From: Bacillota bacterium
GTDB taxonomy: Bacteria > Bacillota > Clostridia > Lachnospirales > Lachnospiraceae
Reading direction: 5' to 3'
DNA length: 64,000 bases
NCBI GenBank assembly: GCA_023390555.1
Contig: JAEWCQ010000025.1
Span: 3,096-67,095 of the forward strand
The notes under the pieces are model-generated. The model made no database searches and was not told where the DNA came from. It saw only the letters and a program-made list of their open reading frames with translations. Below, in pieces: positions 7,449 through 17,200 of the stretch. The first letter of the stretch is position 1. Each line of letters begins with the position of its first letter. The position numbers were made by a program, and so were the translations under genes.

Positions 7449-9662
7449 TCAGGAAACATGCTGCTCTCTCAGCCGTTCACACAATCCGCTGTAACGGGTC
7501 TGCTCCGTCACATTTGCCGCCATTTCCTGAAAGCAGACATCATTTCCCACCAGTGTCACACACTTTCTTGCACGTGTCACGGCGGTATACAGCAGATTCC
7601 GGTTCATAAGCATCCTCGGCCCGCTCAGCAGCGGAATCACAACTGCCGGATACTCGCTTCCCTGAGATTTGTGAATGGTTATGGCATAAGCCAGTTCCAG
7701 CTCTTCGAGCAGTTTAAATGGATATTCCACAATTTTTTCATCGTCATATTCCACCGTAAGCAGCTCTGTATAGTCATTGATTTCTTTAATAATACCAACA
7801 TCTCCATTAAATACACCGGCACCCCGATCTGTGGCAAATCCATATTTACTTCGTATCTCCCATTCCAGCTGATAATTATTTTTTATCTGCATGACCTTGT
7901 CTCCCTCCCGGAATATCCGGTCATCCTGTTCCTTTTCTTTTTTCTGCGATGATGGCGGATTCAAATACTGCTGCAGAATTCCGTTTAGACGTTCCACTCC
8001 CAGATTCCCCTTCTTCATCGGTGTCAGCACTTGAATATCATAAGGCCTTGCATCAACAAATTTCGGAAGCTTCTGTGCAATCAGCTGAAGCATGACGCGG
8101 ATAATCACATCGGCATCATAGCGTTTCAGGAAAAAGAAGTCCATACTCTTATTATCCAGTGTAACCGGTTCTCCCCGGTTGATCTTATGTGCATTGACAA
8201 TAATATCGCTCTGGCTCGCCTGGCGGAAAATTTTAGTCAGTTTTACAATCGGAAACCGTTCCGAATCAATGATATCCTTGAGCACACTTCCGGGTCCCAC
8301 ACTCGGAAGCTGATTCACATCCCCGACAAGAATCACCCGGGTTCCCGGGACAATTGCCTTCAGCAGAGAATTCATAAGGCTGATGTCCACCATCGACATT
8401 TCATCGATGATCACAACATCTGTTTCCAGCGGATGACTCTCATTTCGTTCAAACCCTTCTTTTCCCTCCATTCCACTGTTTAATTCCAGCATCCGGTGGA
8501 TTGTTCTTGCCTCAAATCCTGTCATTTCACTCATTCGTTTTGCTGCACGTCCGGTTGGTGCCGCAAGAAAAATATCCAGGCCCTCCATTTCAAAATAGCG
8601 GATAATCGTATTGATTGTCGTGGTCTTTCCGGTACCCGGTCCTCCTGTAATAACAAGCAGACCGTTTTGTACTGCTTCTCTGACCGCATCCAGCTGCCGT
8701 TCATCCAGCTCCATTCCCGTCTGTGCTTCGATGCGGTGAACCCGCTGCTCGATTTCCAGATTCGGCACATCGTAAGAAATGTTCAATCCGAAAAGCATCG
8801 TCGCAGCATTGGTCTCCATATAGTAAAAGTTTGCAGCATAGATCGCAGTCTCTCCGTTTGTATCCTTCAGCATTAGTTTCCGCTCGATTGCAAGATCCAT
8901 ATAATGCTTGGATATATATTGCGGCTCCAATTCCAGAAGTTCGCTCGCCCTCTTTGTCAGTTCCTCCTCCGGCAAATAGGTGTGACCTTCTGCCGCCGCC
9001 TGGAGCAGTACATACAGGATGCCGCTCCTGATACGAAAATCGGAATCCGTATGGATCCCCACACGCGATGCGATTTCATCTGCAATCCGAAATCCGATAC
9101 CGTGGATATCATCTGCCAGCTGATATGGATTTTCTTTCATAATACGATAAACTTCCTGCCCATATTGCTGATATATTTTTACCGCAAGAGTCAGCGTTAT
9201 TCCATATTGCTGAAGAAAGATCATTGCCTGCCGCAGATCCCGCTTTTCCGAAACCTGATCTGCAATCTCCATTGCCTTTCGTTCACTGATTCCTTTTACT
9301 TCCACCAGACGCTCCGGTTCCTCCTCGATAATACGAAAGGTATCACCTTTAAACCGGCGCACAATCCTTGCAGCCAGTGCCGTACCGATCCCCTTAATTG
9401 CGCCGGAGCCGAGATAACGTTCAATCGATAATTCATCCTCCAGTTCTTTTACCTCGAATGTCTCTGCTTTAAATTGCTTCCCGTAGGTCGGATGCGCCGT
9501 ATACTCGCCCGTCACCTCAATACTCTCTCCCTCTGCAATTGCAGAAAAAACTCCCACACAGGTAATCTCTTCTTCCTCGGCAATTAATACGAGCACCGTA
9601 TATCCGTTATCCGCATTTCGAAATATAATGTGATCGACAAATCCAGTAATCTTTTCCACCAT
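7449..9662 (-). CDS. recD2: RecD2-type SF1B DNA helicase
   Basis: 737 residues, the usual size of RecD2. N-terminal OB-like region, helix-hairpin-helix segment (about residues 85-190), Walker A GGPGTGKTTT near residue 340, DEMSMVD (motif II) near 415, and a C-terminal UvrD-type 2A domain with AITIHKSQGSEY. RecD2 is a 5'-3' helicase acting in repair and fork restart in Firmicutes that lack a RecBCD partner. ATG 9662 has AAAAGGAG upstream. It is separated by a terminator from the flagellar operon before it. Confidence 0.95.
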   Translation of the reverse strand: MVEKITGFVDHIIFRNADNGYTVLVLIAEEEEITCVGVFSAIAEGESIEVTGEYTAHPTYGKQFKAETFEVKELEDELSIERYLGSGAIKGIGTALAARIVRRFKGDTFRIIEEEPERLVEVKGISERKAMEIADQVSEKRDLRQAMIFLQQYGITLTLAVKIYQQYGQEVYRIMKENPYQLADDIHGIGFRIADEIASRVGIHTDSDFRIRSGILYVLLQAAAEGHTYLPEEELTKRASELLELEPQYISKHYMDLAIERKLMLKDTNGETAIYAANFYYMETNAATMLFGLNISYDVPNLEIEQRVHRIEAQTGMELDERQLDAVREAVQNGLLVITGGPGTGKTTTINTIIRYFEMEGLDIFLAAPTGRAAKRMSEMTGFEARTIHRMLELNSGMEGKEGFERNESHPLETDVVIIDEMSMVDISLMNSLLKAIVPGTRVILVGDVNQLPSVGPGSVLKDIIDSERFPIVKLTKIFRQASQSDIIVNAHKINRGEPVTLDNKSMDFFFLKRYDADVIIRVMLQLIAQKLPKFVDARPYDIQVLTPMKKGNLGVERLNGILQQYLNPPSSQKKEKEQDDRIFREGDKVMQIKNNYQLEWEIRSKYGFATDRGAGVFNGDVGIIKEINDYTELLTVEYDDEKIVEYPFKLLEELELAYAITIHKSQGSEYPAVVIPLLSGPRMLMNRNLLYTAVTRARKCVTLVGNDVCFQEMAANVTEQTRYSGLCERLREQHVS

Positions 9663-9692
9663 GATCTCCTTTTGAAATCCTACTACATAAAA

Positions 9693-9716
9693 AGGCTGTC
9701 TGATTACAGACAGCCT
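9693..9716 (-). terminator. Terminator of the mreB-flagellar rod operon
   Basis: Minus-strand hairpin with a perfect 10-base stem (9716-9707 with 9702-9693), loop of four, then TTTTT. Confidence 0.85.
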
Positions 9717-9725
9717 GTTGATCTT

Positions 9726-10073
9726 CTATTCTAGATTGTAATTCCGCTTCATCTGTTCATACATGGTCTGCGCAAAACTGTTACCATTTTGCTCCGCGAC
9801 CTTTTCCGACAGATTCTGTATCATTTCATCCTTGTAATAATCTGTTAACTGTGACATGGAAGAATCTTCATCGTCACTGCTCGGAATTGTCTTTTCCACC
9901 TCTTTCATCACCTGTTCGATAAAATAGGATTCAAAGTTTTTGCATGCACTCATCAGTTCATCATCCGATGCAGTTGACAAATCCGAACCCAGTGTCTTTT
10001 CCAAATCAGAACTGCTACTTGTGCTTTTTGCATTATCTACGTAAGAAGCAATACTATCCAATGAAATACTCAT
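9726..10073 (-). CDS. FlgJ-like rod-binding protein
   Basis: 115 residues. The centre matches the Rod-binding domain (PF10135) seen at the FlgJ N-terminus: ACKNFESYFIEQVMKEVEKT followed by a YKDEMIQNLSE segment and FAQTMYEQMKRN at the end. It lacks the muramidase domain of enterobacterial FlgJ, as is common in Firmicutes. It should help assemble the flagellar rod. Good GAGGTG site before ATG 10073; 12 bases after the FlgG-like gene. Confidence 0.85.
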   Translation of the reverse strand: MSISLDSIASYVDNAKSTSSSSDLEKTLGSDLSTASDDELMSACKNFESYFIEQVMKEVEKTIPSSDDEDSSMSQLTDYYKDEMIQNLSEKVAEQNGNSFAQTMYEQMKRNYNLE

Positions 10074-10085
10074 ATGTACACCTCA

Positions 10086-10901
10086 CTAACTTCTCAGCTG
10101 GTTTGCCTGTCCAAGCATGCTGTCTGCAGCCTGAATTGCCTTGGAATTCATCTCATAGGCACGCTGTGCAACAATCAGATTCACCATTTCATCTGCAATC
10201 TGCACATTGGAACCTTCCAGATAATTCTGGCAGACCTTACTCTTGGTCAGACCATTTGTCGTAGCTTCATTCAACGCATTGCCGGATGCATCTGTAACAG
10301 CCAAAAGACTATCGGACAGTTTTTCCAGTCCTGCCGGATTATTAAACTGCCATACTCCAATCGTTGTATTAGCATCTACGGTATTCCCGGCTGCATCTTT
10401 ATAGGCAATCGTACCGTTATTGGAAACCGTTACGTTACTCGCAGATATATTATTCGGAATAACAATCTCATTCCCCGTACTGTCCAGTACCGGATATCCA
10501 TCGGAATTGCAGAGTGTCGTTCCATTTACGCCGATACTCCAGTTAAAACTGCCGTTTCTGGTATAGTATGTCTCACCGTCTGCACCGCGTACCGCAAAGA
10601 AACCATCACCATCAATCGCAAACGCCGTATCACTGTCACTCTCAATCAGCGCACCATTCTCAAAACTTGAGGTCGTCGATGCGACTCTTGTTCCAAGCCC
10701 CACCTGCGCAGAGATCGGTTTCTGATCACCGTTCTTAGTCGTTGTCTTCGCCTGTAATGTTTGATATAACAAAGACTTAAATTCTGTTTTCTCCGATTTG
10801 TAGCCCGTTGTATTTACATTCGCTATATTATTGGATATTGTGTCCACATTGGTCTGCTGTGCAATCATACCAGATGCCGCAGTCCATAAAGCTCTCATCA
10901 T
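10086..10901 (-). CDS. flgG: Flagellar basal-body rod protein (FlgG/FlhP-like)
   Basis: About 271 residues. N-terminal rod signature MRALWTAASGMIAQQTNVDTISNNIANVNTTGYK-type segment (the NN-ANxxTxG(F/Y)K block), a beta-rich hook-like middle, and the C-terminal EMVNLIVAQRAYEMNSKAIQ block shared by axial proteins. Length fits FlgG. Start chosen at ATG 10901 (a second ATG follows at 10898), nine bases after GGAAAGGG; the longer frame has no site. In Bacillus the order mbl-flhO-flhP corresponds to this locus. Confidence 0.9.
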   Translation of the reverse strand: MMRALWTAASGMIAQQTNVDTISNNIANVNTTGYKSEKTEFKSLLYQTLQAKTTTKNGDQKPISAQVGLGTRVASTTSSFENGALIESDSDTAFAIDGDGFFAVRGADGETYYTRNGSFNWSIGVNGTTLCNSDGYPVLDSTGNEIVIPNNISASNVTVSNNGTIAYKDAAGNTVDANTTIGVWQFNNPAGLEKLSDSLLAVTDASGNALNEATTNGLTKSKVCQNYLEGSNVQIADEMVNLIVAQRAYEMNSKAIQAADSMLGQANQLRS

Positions 10902-11056
10902 ATTCGCGCACCCTTTCCAAGTTGTCTTATGCTTCCATTCGCAACTTATGGCGACTTCCTGTCTCACTGTAGTCTACAGTCTTCCTAACTTTTTATATCG
11001 GCAATGGCCGCATCATTCTGAAGACCAGTTTGCAAATAATTTTCTTTTTCTGCCGT

Positions 11057-11857
11057 TTATACTTTTCCGACCTGATTTGCAGCCTTCTGCAAGGTTCCGT
11101 CAATGGTCTGTATGACTTTCTGATTGGACTCATAAGCTCTTGTGATGGCAATCATGTCCACCATTTCAGAAACTACATTGACATTGGACGTCTCCAGCGA
11201 ACCCTGTACCACTTTTGCGTCTGAATCAGTTACCTGCGCACCGTCTGCAAGATCATACAGATTCTCACCGAATTTTTCAATGTAGTTATAGTCCGCCACA
11301 TCCACAACACCAAGCTTTGCTACCGTCTGATCGTTCTGCGTAATATTTCCGAATTCATCAATCTTGAAATCCGTATTCGGATCCAGTTTGATATAATTTG
11401 CCTGATCGGCGTTTCCCGTCGATGCACCATTCTGATTCAGAACATAATCCCCGTCTTTTGTGACGAGATAGCCATCCGTATTTACGGTAAACGCTCCGTC
11501 TCTGGTGTATTTCACAGACGTCTCGTTACTTTTATTGGTATAGGAAACCGCAAAGAATCCCTCTCCATTTAATGCCACATCATACTTATTGTCTGTCACG
11601 GTGAAGTTTCCCTGACTGTAGTCCGTATAATTCTCACCGATATGAACGCCCAGACTGATTGTACCAAGTTTCTTCGGCAGGTTATAGTCCGAGGTATCTT
11701 TGATCTTGATTGCAAGTGTGTCTGCAAAAGAATGATTGGTTGTCCCCTCTTTTTTGTAAGCGGTTGTATCTGCATTTGCAAGGTTATTCGACAGAATATC
11801 CAGCCTGTTCTGTTCATCGATCATTCCAGTGTAGGCGGTGTACAGTCCCTTTACCAT
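11057..11857 (-). CDS. Flagellar hook-basal body protein (FlgF/FlhO-like)
   Basis: 266 residues with the axial-protein N-terminal block (LDILSNNLANADTTAYKKEG) and C-terminal block (EMVDMIAITRAYESNQKVIQ). The middle carries the VALNGEGFFAV segment typical of FlgE/F/G. With the following FlgG-like gene it would build the rod. AAAGGAG lies eight bases before ATG 11857. Placed 36 bases after mreB/mbl, as flhO follows mbl in Bacillus. Confidence 0.88.
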   Translation of the reverse strand: MVKGLYTAYTGMIDEQNRLDILSNNLANADTTAYKKEGTTNHSFADTLAIKIKDTSDYNLPKKLGTISLGVHIGENYTDYSQGNFTVTDNKYDVALNGEGFFAVSYTNKSNETSVKYTRDGAFTVNTDGYLVTKDGDYVLNQNGASTGNADQANYIKLDPNTDFKIDEFGNITQNDQTVAKLGVVDVADYNYIEKFGENLYDLADGAQVTDSDAKVVQGSLETSNVNVVSEMVDMIAITRAYESNQKVIQTIDGTLQKAANQVGKV

Positions 11858-11893
11858 ATGCTTTCTCCTTTCGTAACAAACATGGCATGCGAT

Positions 11894-12889
11894 TTAATCA
11901 TCGTCTCTGTTTCCAGCAAGGAACTCCACGAATTTACCGGTTCCGATTGCCACACAGGTCATCGGTTCCTCGGCTGTCATCGTATTAATTCCCGTCTTAT
12001 CCTCAATCAATTCCTCAAGTCCGCGCAGTAAGGCTCCGCCGCCGGTCAATACAATTCCTCTGTCCGCAACGTCTGCCGCTAGCTCAGGAGGAGTCTTCTC
12101 CAACACACTGTGCACTGCCTCTACAATCTGTAATGTCGGCTCGCGCAATGCTTCTTCTGTTTCTTCGGAAGATACTGTGACCGTCTTAGGAAGACCCGTA
12201 ACAAGATTACGGCCCCTCACATCCATGGTCTCTGCCTGCGGAAGCGGGAAACAGCTTCCGATCTTAATTTTGATATCCTCTGCGGTTCTCTCACCGATCA
12301 AAAGATTGTGTTTTTTTCTCATGTAACGAACAATTGCCTCGTCAAAATCATCTCCGGCGATCTTGATGGAGGTGCTGACAACAGAGCCTCCCAGCGAAAT
12401 AACCGCAATGTCAGCCGTACCACCGCCGATATCCACGATCATATTGCCGCATGGTCTGGAAATATCAATCCCCGCACCGATCGCTGCTGCGATTGGCTCT
12501 TCTATGATTGACACTTCTCTGGCACCCGCCTGATAGGTCGCATCTTCTACAGCCTTTTTTTCCACTTCCGTAACGCCGCTTGGTACACATACACTGATAC
12601 GTGGCTTACGAAGGCTTTTCTTACCAAGAGCCTTCTGTATAAAATATTTGATCATCTTCTCTGTCACTGTATAGTCAGAAATGACACCCTGACGAAGCGG
12701 TCTTACGGCCACAATGTTGCCTGGAGTTCTCCCTAACATCAGACGTGCTTCTTCACCAATTGCTTTTATTTTATTTGTGTCACGATCAAAAGCAACCACG
12801 GACGGCTCCTTTAATACGACACCTTTTCCCTTAATGTATACCAAAATACTTGCTGTCCCTAAATCAATACCAATATCTGTCGAAACCAT
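11894..12889 (-). CDS. mreB: Rod shape-determining protein MreB/Mbl
   Basis: 331 residues, actin-like ATPase that guides lateral wall synthesis at the inner membrane face. Phosphate-1 motif GIDLGTASILVY at the N-terminus, phosphate-2 MIVDIGGGTADIAVI near residue 155, adenosine motif ALIITGGGA-like (IVLTGGGALLRGL) near residue 283. Synteny with two flagellar rod genes is that of Bacillus mbl, so Mbl is the closer label. GTTTC start ATG 12889 has AAAGGGG upstream. Confidence 0.93.
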   Translation of the reverse strand: MVSTDIGIDLGTASILVYIKGKGVVLKEPSVVAFDRDTNKIKAIGEEARLMLGRTPGNIVAVRPLRQGVISDYTVTEKMIKYFIQKALGKKSLRKPRISVCVPSGVTEVEKKAVEDATYQAGAREVSIIEEPIAAAIGAGIDISRPCGNMIVDIGGGTADIAVISLGGSVVSTSIKIAGDDFDEAIVRYMRKKHNLLIGERTAEDIKIKIGSCFPLPQAETMDVRGRNLVTGLPKTVTVSSEETEEALREPTLQIVEAVHSVLEKTPPELAADVADRGIVLTGGGALLRGLEELIEDKTGINTMTAEEPMTCVAIGTGKFVEFLAGNRDDD

Positions 12890-13010
12890 TCTATGTTTCC
12901 CCTTTCATCTGTTTCATTATATGTGTAATCATCTGACATTAGTAATAGGAAGATTATTCCACTAAAAACGCAGATCTCGCATTCAATCATATTCTTACAT
13001 ATATAATCTC

Positions 13011-13038
13011 ATTATATACAATAACTGCCATTTTTCAA
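13011..13038 (-). promoter_or_regulatory. Sigma-A promoter of the mreB-flagellar operon
   Basis: Minus strand TTGAAA (13038-13033), 16-base spacer, TATAAT (13016-13011). The predicted leader to ATG 12889 is about 115 bases. A second TATAAT-like element closer to the gene (near 12920) has no good -35. Confidence 0.65.
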
Positions 13039-13194
13039 AGGTTTTTTTTCTAAAACTGGCTATTTTAAAGAAATCGCAATATCTTCTTAAAAATTTATTT
13101 GTTTTTATATTTTTTTCATCTTTTTGTCACATAATAATCACAGAGATTGGGTATCCTATACATGTACTAGCTATTAAGCTAATATAATTTTTCA

Positions 13195-13285
13195 TAACTC
13201 ATGCTTCCCAGGTTCTTCGGAATCTGGGGAGTACTCCCCGAATCGTCAAAGAAACTCTGATGCTTGCATCAGAGCTTCTTTTTTT
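13195..13285 (+). ncRNA. Candidate small structured RNA, unidentified
   Basis: In the 459-base gap 12890-13348. A TATAAT (13183-13188) with no clear -35 precedes a stretch with three hairpins: a 9-base stem capped by TTCG (13207-13228), an overlapping palindrome (13226-13239) and a strong intrinsic terminator (stem 13255-13263 with 13266-13274, then CTTCTTTTTTT). The first two share bases 13226-13228 and so compete. There is no reading frame. It may instead be only the terminator of the convergent glycosyltransferase gene plus chance hairpins. It does not match a c-di-GMP, SRP or 6S pattern that I know. Confidence 0.4.
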
Positions 13286-13348
13286 CGTTTCATTTTCCAA
13301 TCGATTGGGCAGAAATCAGATAACGGAACGTGCCGTCATCGTACAGGA

Positions 13349-14281
13349 CTATTTCTTTTCCCGATTCTGCTCTACATGATACAGATTCATCTCAAAATCC
13401 TGCCGGTTTTTCTGGTAAATTGTCTGTAATATCATACCGGAGAACAGAGACTGTATTGCCGCAAGCATTACAAACCCACACACAATCAGAGTCGGGAAAT
13501 TCGGAACCAGCCCTGTGCGCACATATGTCACCATCACAGGGATGAAGAAAACTGCAGCAAGAACAGTCAGCAAACCGGTCAGGCAACCGAAAAAGCGCAT
13601 CGGACGGTATGTGCGGAACAGCCGCAGAATGGTTCGCAATACCTTAAATCCGTCGGAATAGGTGTTCAGCTTGGAGACACTTCCCTCCGGCCTGTCCCGA
13701 TAGTCAATGACCACGTTTTCCATGAACATGTTCTTATCCACCGCATGGATACTCATTTCTGTCTCTATCTCAAAACCTTTGGAAAGTACAGGGAATGTCT
13801 TTACAAAGCGGTAACTGAATGCCCGGTATCCGGTCATAATATCCTTAATATCATTTTTGAACAGCAGATTGATACTCCTGCGGACAATGCTGTTCCCAAA
13901 ATTATGGAACGGTCTCTTATTTTCTTCAAAATAAGTAGAGGACAAGCGGTCTCCCACGACCATATCCACCTTTTTCTGCAATACTTTATCTGCCATTTCT
14001 CGTGCGTTATCCGCCGGGTAGGTATCGTCTCCATCAACCATAACATAGCACTCGGCATCAATTTCCGAAAACATTCTCCGGATTACATTCCCTTTTCCCT
14101 GCTGATACTCGTATCGGACAACAGCCCCTGCCTTTTTTGCGATTTCATCCGTATGATCTGACGAGTTGTTATCGTACACATAGATAACAGCTTGCGGCAG
14201 AACCTTTCGAAAATCGTTTACCACTTTCTCTATCGTTTTACTCTCATTATAGCAGGGGATCAATACCGCTATCCTATCCAT
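13349..14281 (-). CDS. Family 2 glycosyltransferase with two C-terminal membrane helices (GtrB/DPM-like)
   Basis: About 310 residues. GT2 domain starts at once (RIAVLIPCYNESKTI), with the DDT-type acidic motif (MVDGDDTYPAD) near residue 95 and the GYRAF/SKGFEIETEMS segment of polyprenyl-phosphate sugar transferases. Two hydrophobic helices follow near residues 228-250 and 262-285. Such enzymes load a sugar onto a polyprenyl phosphate at the cytosolic membrane face for wall or polymer decoration. Start ATG 14281 is preceded by GAGGAG; the longer frame is not supported. Confidence 0.88.
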   Translation of the reverse strand: MDRIAVLIPCYNESKTIEKVVNDFRKVLPQAVIYVYDNNSSDHTDEIAKKAGAVVRYEYQQGKGNVIRRMFSEIDAECYVMVDGDDTYPADNAREMADKVLQKKVDMVVGDRLSSTYFEENKRPFHNFGNSIVRRSINLLFKNDIKDIMTGYRAFSYRFVKTFPVLSKGFEIETEMSIHAVDKNMFMENVVIDYRDRPEGSVSKLNTYSDGFKVLRTILRLFRTYRPMRFFGCLTGLLTVLAAVFFIPVMVTYVRTGLVPNFPTLIVCGFVMLAAIQSLFSGMILQTIYQKNRQDFEMNLYHVEQNREKK

Positions 14282-14359
14282 TTCTGTTCTCCTCTTCCTT
14301 TTCCATACGTATTTGCTCAATTCTTTTATTATATAATACAACTATATTTTTCGCAAATT

Positions 14360-17197
14360 TTATAGATCAAGATATTTTTTTACATATTTTCCGGTATAGG
14401 ATTCCGGTATTTTCACAATCTCCTCCGGTGTCCCCTCAGCGACCACCATTCCGCCTCCGTCGCCGCCTTCCGGACCCATATCGATAATGTAATCGGCTGT
14501 TTTTATGACATCGAGGTTGTGTTCAATTACAATAACGGTATTGCCGCCATCGGACAGTCGGCGCAATATCTCAACCAGTTTATCCACATCGGCAAAATGA
14601 AGTCCGGTCGTCGGCTCATCGAGAATATAAATCGTCTTACCAGTACCGCGTTTGCTCAATTCTGTAGCCAGCTTGATACGCTGTGCCTCTCCGCCGGACA
14701 GTTCCGTAGATGGCTGTCCCAGCCGGATATAGGACAATCCGACATCGTAAAGAGTCTGGATCTTGCGCTCTATGGAAGGTACATTCTTAAAAAACTCCAG
14801 TGCCTCTTCCACCGTCATATTCAAAACATCATAAATGCTTTTGCCCTTGTATTTCACATCAAGTGTTTCCCGGTTATAACGTTTCCCCTGGCAGACCTCA
14901 CAAGGTACATAGACATCCGGAAGGAAATGCATCTCAATCTTCAAGATACCGTCACCGGAACATGCCTCACATCTTCCGCCCTTTACATTAAAACTGAACC
15001 GTCCTTTCGAATAACCTTTTGCCTTCGCATCCGGTGTGGATGCAAACAGGTCACGAATCATATCAAATACACCGGTATAGGTGGCCGGATTGGAACGCGG
15101 GGTTCTTCCGATTGGAGACTGATCGATATCAATGACCTTGTCCAGCTGCTCGATTCCAACAATCTCATCGTGTCTGCCCGGTATGGTACGTGCACGGTTG
15201 AGTTCTTTTGCCAGACGCTTGTACAGTATCTCATTCGTCAGAGAACTCTTACCGGATCCCGATACACCGGTAATACAGGTCATAATGCCAAGCGGTATTT
15301 TAACATCTACATTTTTCAGGTTGTTTTCTTTGGCGCCTTTGACTTCCAGATAGCCGGTGGGCGTTCTTCTCACCTCCGGAACCGGAATCTTTTTGCGTCC
15401 GCTCAGATAGGCACCCGTTACGGAGTTCTTATTCTTCATGATCTCCTGTGCCGTACCGGTTGCGATGACTTCTCCACCATGTTCTCCTGCGCCGGGACCG
15501 ATATCCACAATATAGTCCGCTGCAAGCATCGTATCCTCATCATGTTCCACGACAATCAGCGTATTGCCGAGATCTTTGAGGTTCTTCAGGGTTGCAATCA
15601 GCTTATCATTATCCCGCTGATGCAGGCCAATACTCGGCTCATCCAGAATATAAGCAACACCCACGAGACCCGAACCGATCTGTGTGGCAAGACGGATACG
15701 CTGTGCTTCTCCTCCGGAAAGTGTTCCGGTCGCTCTTGCAAGTGAAAGGTAATCCAGCCCCACGTCCATTAAAAAACCGACCCGCGCCTTTATCTCTTTC
15801 AGAACCTGATCTCCGATCAGCATCTGCTGTCTGCTCAATTCCATATTCTGCAGGAAGGTATGAAGATTCCGAATGGACATCGAGGTCACCTCATAAATAT
15901 TCCTGTCACATACGGTAACTGCGAGTGCTTCCTTCTTCAATCGCTGGCCGCCGCAGGTCTTACACGGTGTGATCCGCATAAATTCCTCGTACTGCTGTTT
16001 CATCGTATCGGAACCGGTTTCCCGGTATCTCCGCTCCACATTTTTAATCAGACCCTCAAACGCGACATCATACACGCCTTCACCGCGCTGTCCGCGGTAA
16101 TGTACTTTGACCTCTTTCCCTTCTGTTCCATGGCAAAGTACCCGCTGTACATGTTCCGGCAGATCCCGAAACGGCGTCTCCAGACTGAATTTATATTCTT
16201 TGGCCAGAGCCTGCAGAATCGCATAGGTAAAGCTGGAAGAATCCGTACTGGACTGCCAGCCCGTCACCTGAATGGCTCCTTCCGCTAGACTCAGCTTCTT
16301 ATCCGGAATCATCAGCTCCTCATCAAATTCCATCTTATAACCGAGACCAAAGCAGTCCGGGCAGGCTCCAAACGGATTGTTAAACGAAAAACTGCGCGGT
16401 TCGATCTCATCAATGCTGATCCCGCAGTCCGGACAGGAGAAACTCTGTGAAAACTGTATCGGCTCTCCATCGATTACGTCTACCGTCAGCAGACCTTCCG
16501 CAAGATCAAGCACACTTTCAATGGAATCGGTCAGACGTTTCTCGATGCCTTTTTTTATTACAAGACGGTCTACCACAATATCGATATTGTGTTTCTTATT
16601 CTTATCCAGAGAAATGGTCTCTGTCAGCTCATAGGTACTGCCGTCAACCTGTACGCGCACGTATCCGCTTCGCTTCGCCTGTTCAAAAAGCTTCTCATGT
16701 TGTCCTTTTCTGCCCCGAACTACCGGTGCCAGCAGCTGGATCTTGGTTTTTTCCGGCAGTGTCATAATCTGGTCCACCATCTGGTCCACACTCTGCTTTT
16801 TGATCTCTTTTCCGCACTTCGGACAATGCGGTATTCCAATCCTCGCATAGAGAAGACGGAAATAATCGTAGATCTCCGTCACCGTTCCCACTGTAGAACG
16901 CGGATTGCGGTTCGTCGATTTCTGATCGATGGATATTGCGGGAGAGAGACCCTCTATCTTCTCCACATTCGGCTTCTCCATCTGCCCAAGGAACTGTCTT
17001 GCATAAGAGGAAAGGGATTCCATATATCTTCTCTGCCCTTCTGCATAAATCGTGTCAAATGCAAGCGAAGATTTACCCGATCCGCTCAATCCCGTCAGTA
17101 CGACAAATTCATCTCTCGGAATATCGAGATCGATATTTTTCAAATTGTGTTCATTGGCTCCTCTGATTTTAATGTATTTTCGTTCTTTCTTTGCCAT
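14360..17197 (-). CDS. uvrA: Excinuclease ABC subunit UvrA
   Basis: 945 residues, standard length. Two ABC modules: first Walker A GLSGSGKSSL near residue 36, second GVSGSGKSSL near residue 640; both LSGGEAQRI signatures are present; zinc modules CPDC...CPDC near 255-285 and CEAC...CEVC near 740-770. Recognises bulky DNA lesions and loads UvrB. It follows uvrB by a few bases, so the two are one operon. Confidence 0.98.
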   Translation of the reverse strand: MAKKERKYIKIRGANEHNLKNIDLDIPRDEFVVLTGLSGSGKSSLAFDTIYAEGQRRYMESLSSYARQFLGQMEKPNVEKIEGLSPAISIDQKSTNRNPRSTVGTVTEIYDYFRLLYARIGIPHCPKCGKEIKKQSVDQMVDQIMTLPEKTKIQLLAPVVRGRKGQHEKLFEQAKRSGYVRVQVDGSTYELTETISLDKNKKHNIDIVVDRLVIKKGIEKRLTDSIESVLDLAEGLLTVDVIDGEPIQFSQSFSCPDCGISIDEIEPRSFSFNNPFGACPDCFGLGYKMEFDEELMIPDKKLSLAEGAIQVTGWQSSTDSSSFTYAILQALAKEYKFSLETPFRDLPEHVQRVLCHGTEGKEVKVHYRGQRGEGVYDVAFEGLIKNVERRYRETGSDTMKQQYEEFMRITPCKTCGGQRLKKEALAVTVCDRNIYEVTSMSIRNLHTFLQNMELSRQQMLIGDQVLKEIKARVGFLMDVGLDYLSLARATGTLSGGEAQRIRLATQIGSGLVGVAYILDEPSIGLHQRDNDKLIATLKNLKDLGNTLIVVEHDEDTMLAADYIVDIGPGAGEHGGEVIATGTAQEIMKNKNSVTGAYLSGRKKIPVPEVRRTPTGYLEVKGAKENNLKNVDVKIPLGIMTCITGVSGSGKSSLTNEILYKRLAKELNRARTIPGRHDEIVGIEQLDKVIDIDQSPIGRTPRSNPATYTGVFDMIRDLFASTPDAKAKGYSKGRFSFNVKGGRCEACSGDGILKIEMHFLPDVYVPCEVCQGKRYNRETLDVKYKGKSIYDVLNMTVEEALEFFKNVPSIERKIQTLYDVGLSYIRLGQPSTELSGGEAQRIKLATELSKRGTGKTIYILDEPTTGLHFADVDKLVEILRRLSDGGNTVIVIEHNLDVIKTADYIIDMGPEGGDGGGMVVAEGTPEEIVKIPESYTGKYVKKYLDL

Positions 17198-17200
17198 TTT

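Noticed and set aside
13195..13285. Known c-di-GMP riboswitch or SRP RNA
   Set aside because: Conserved loop sequences of these RNAs are missing and no gene follows in the correct orientation.
14519..15745. 408-codon plus-strand frame opposite uvrA
   Set aside because: It lies wholly within the well-conserved uvrA gene on the other strand, lacks a ribosome binding site and has an unnatural composition.
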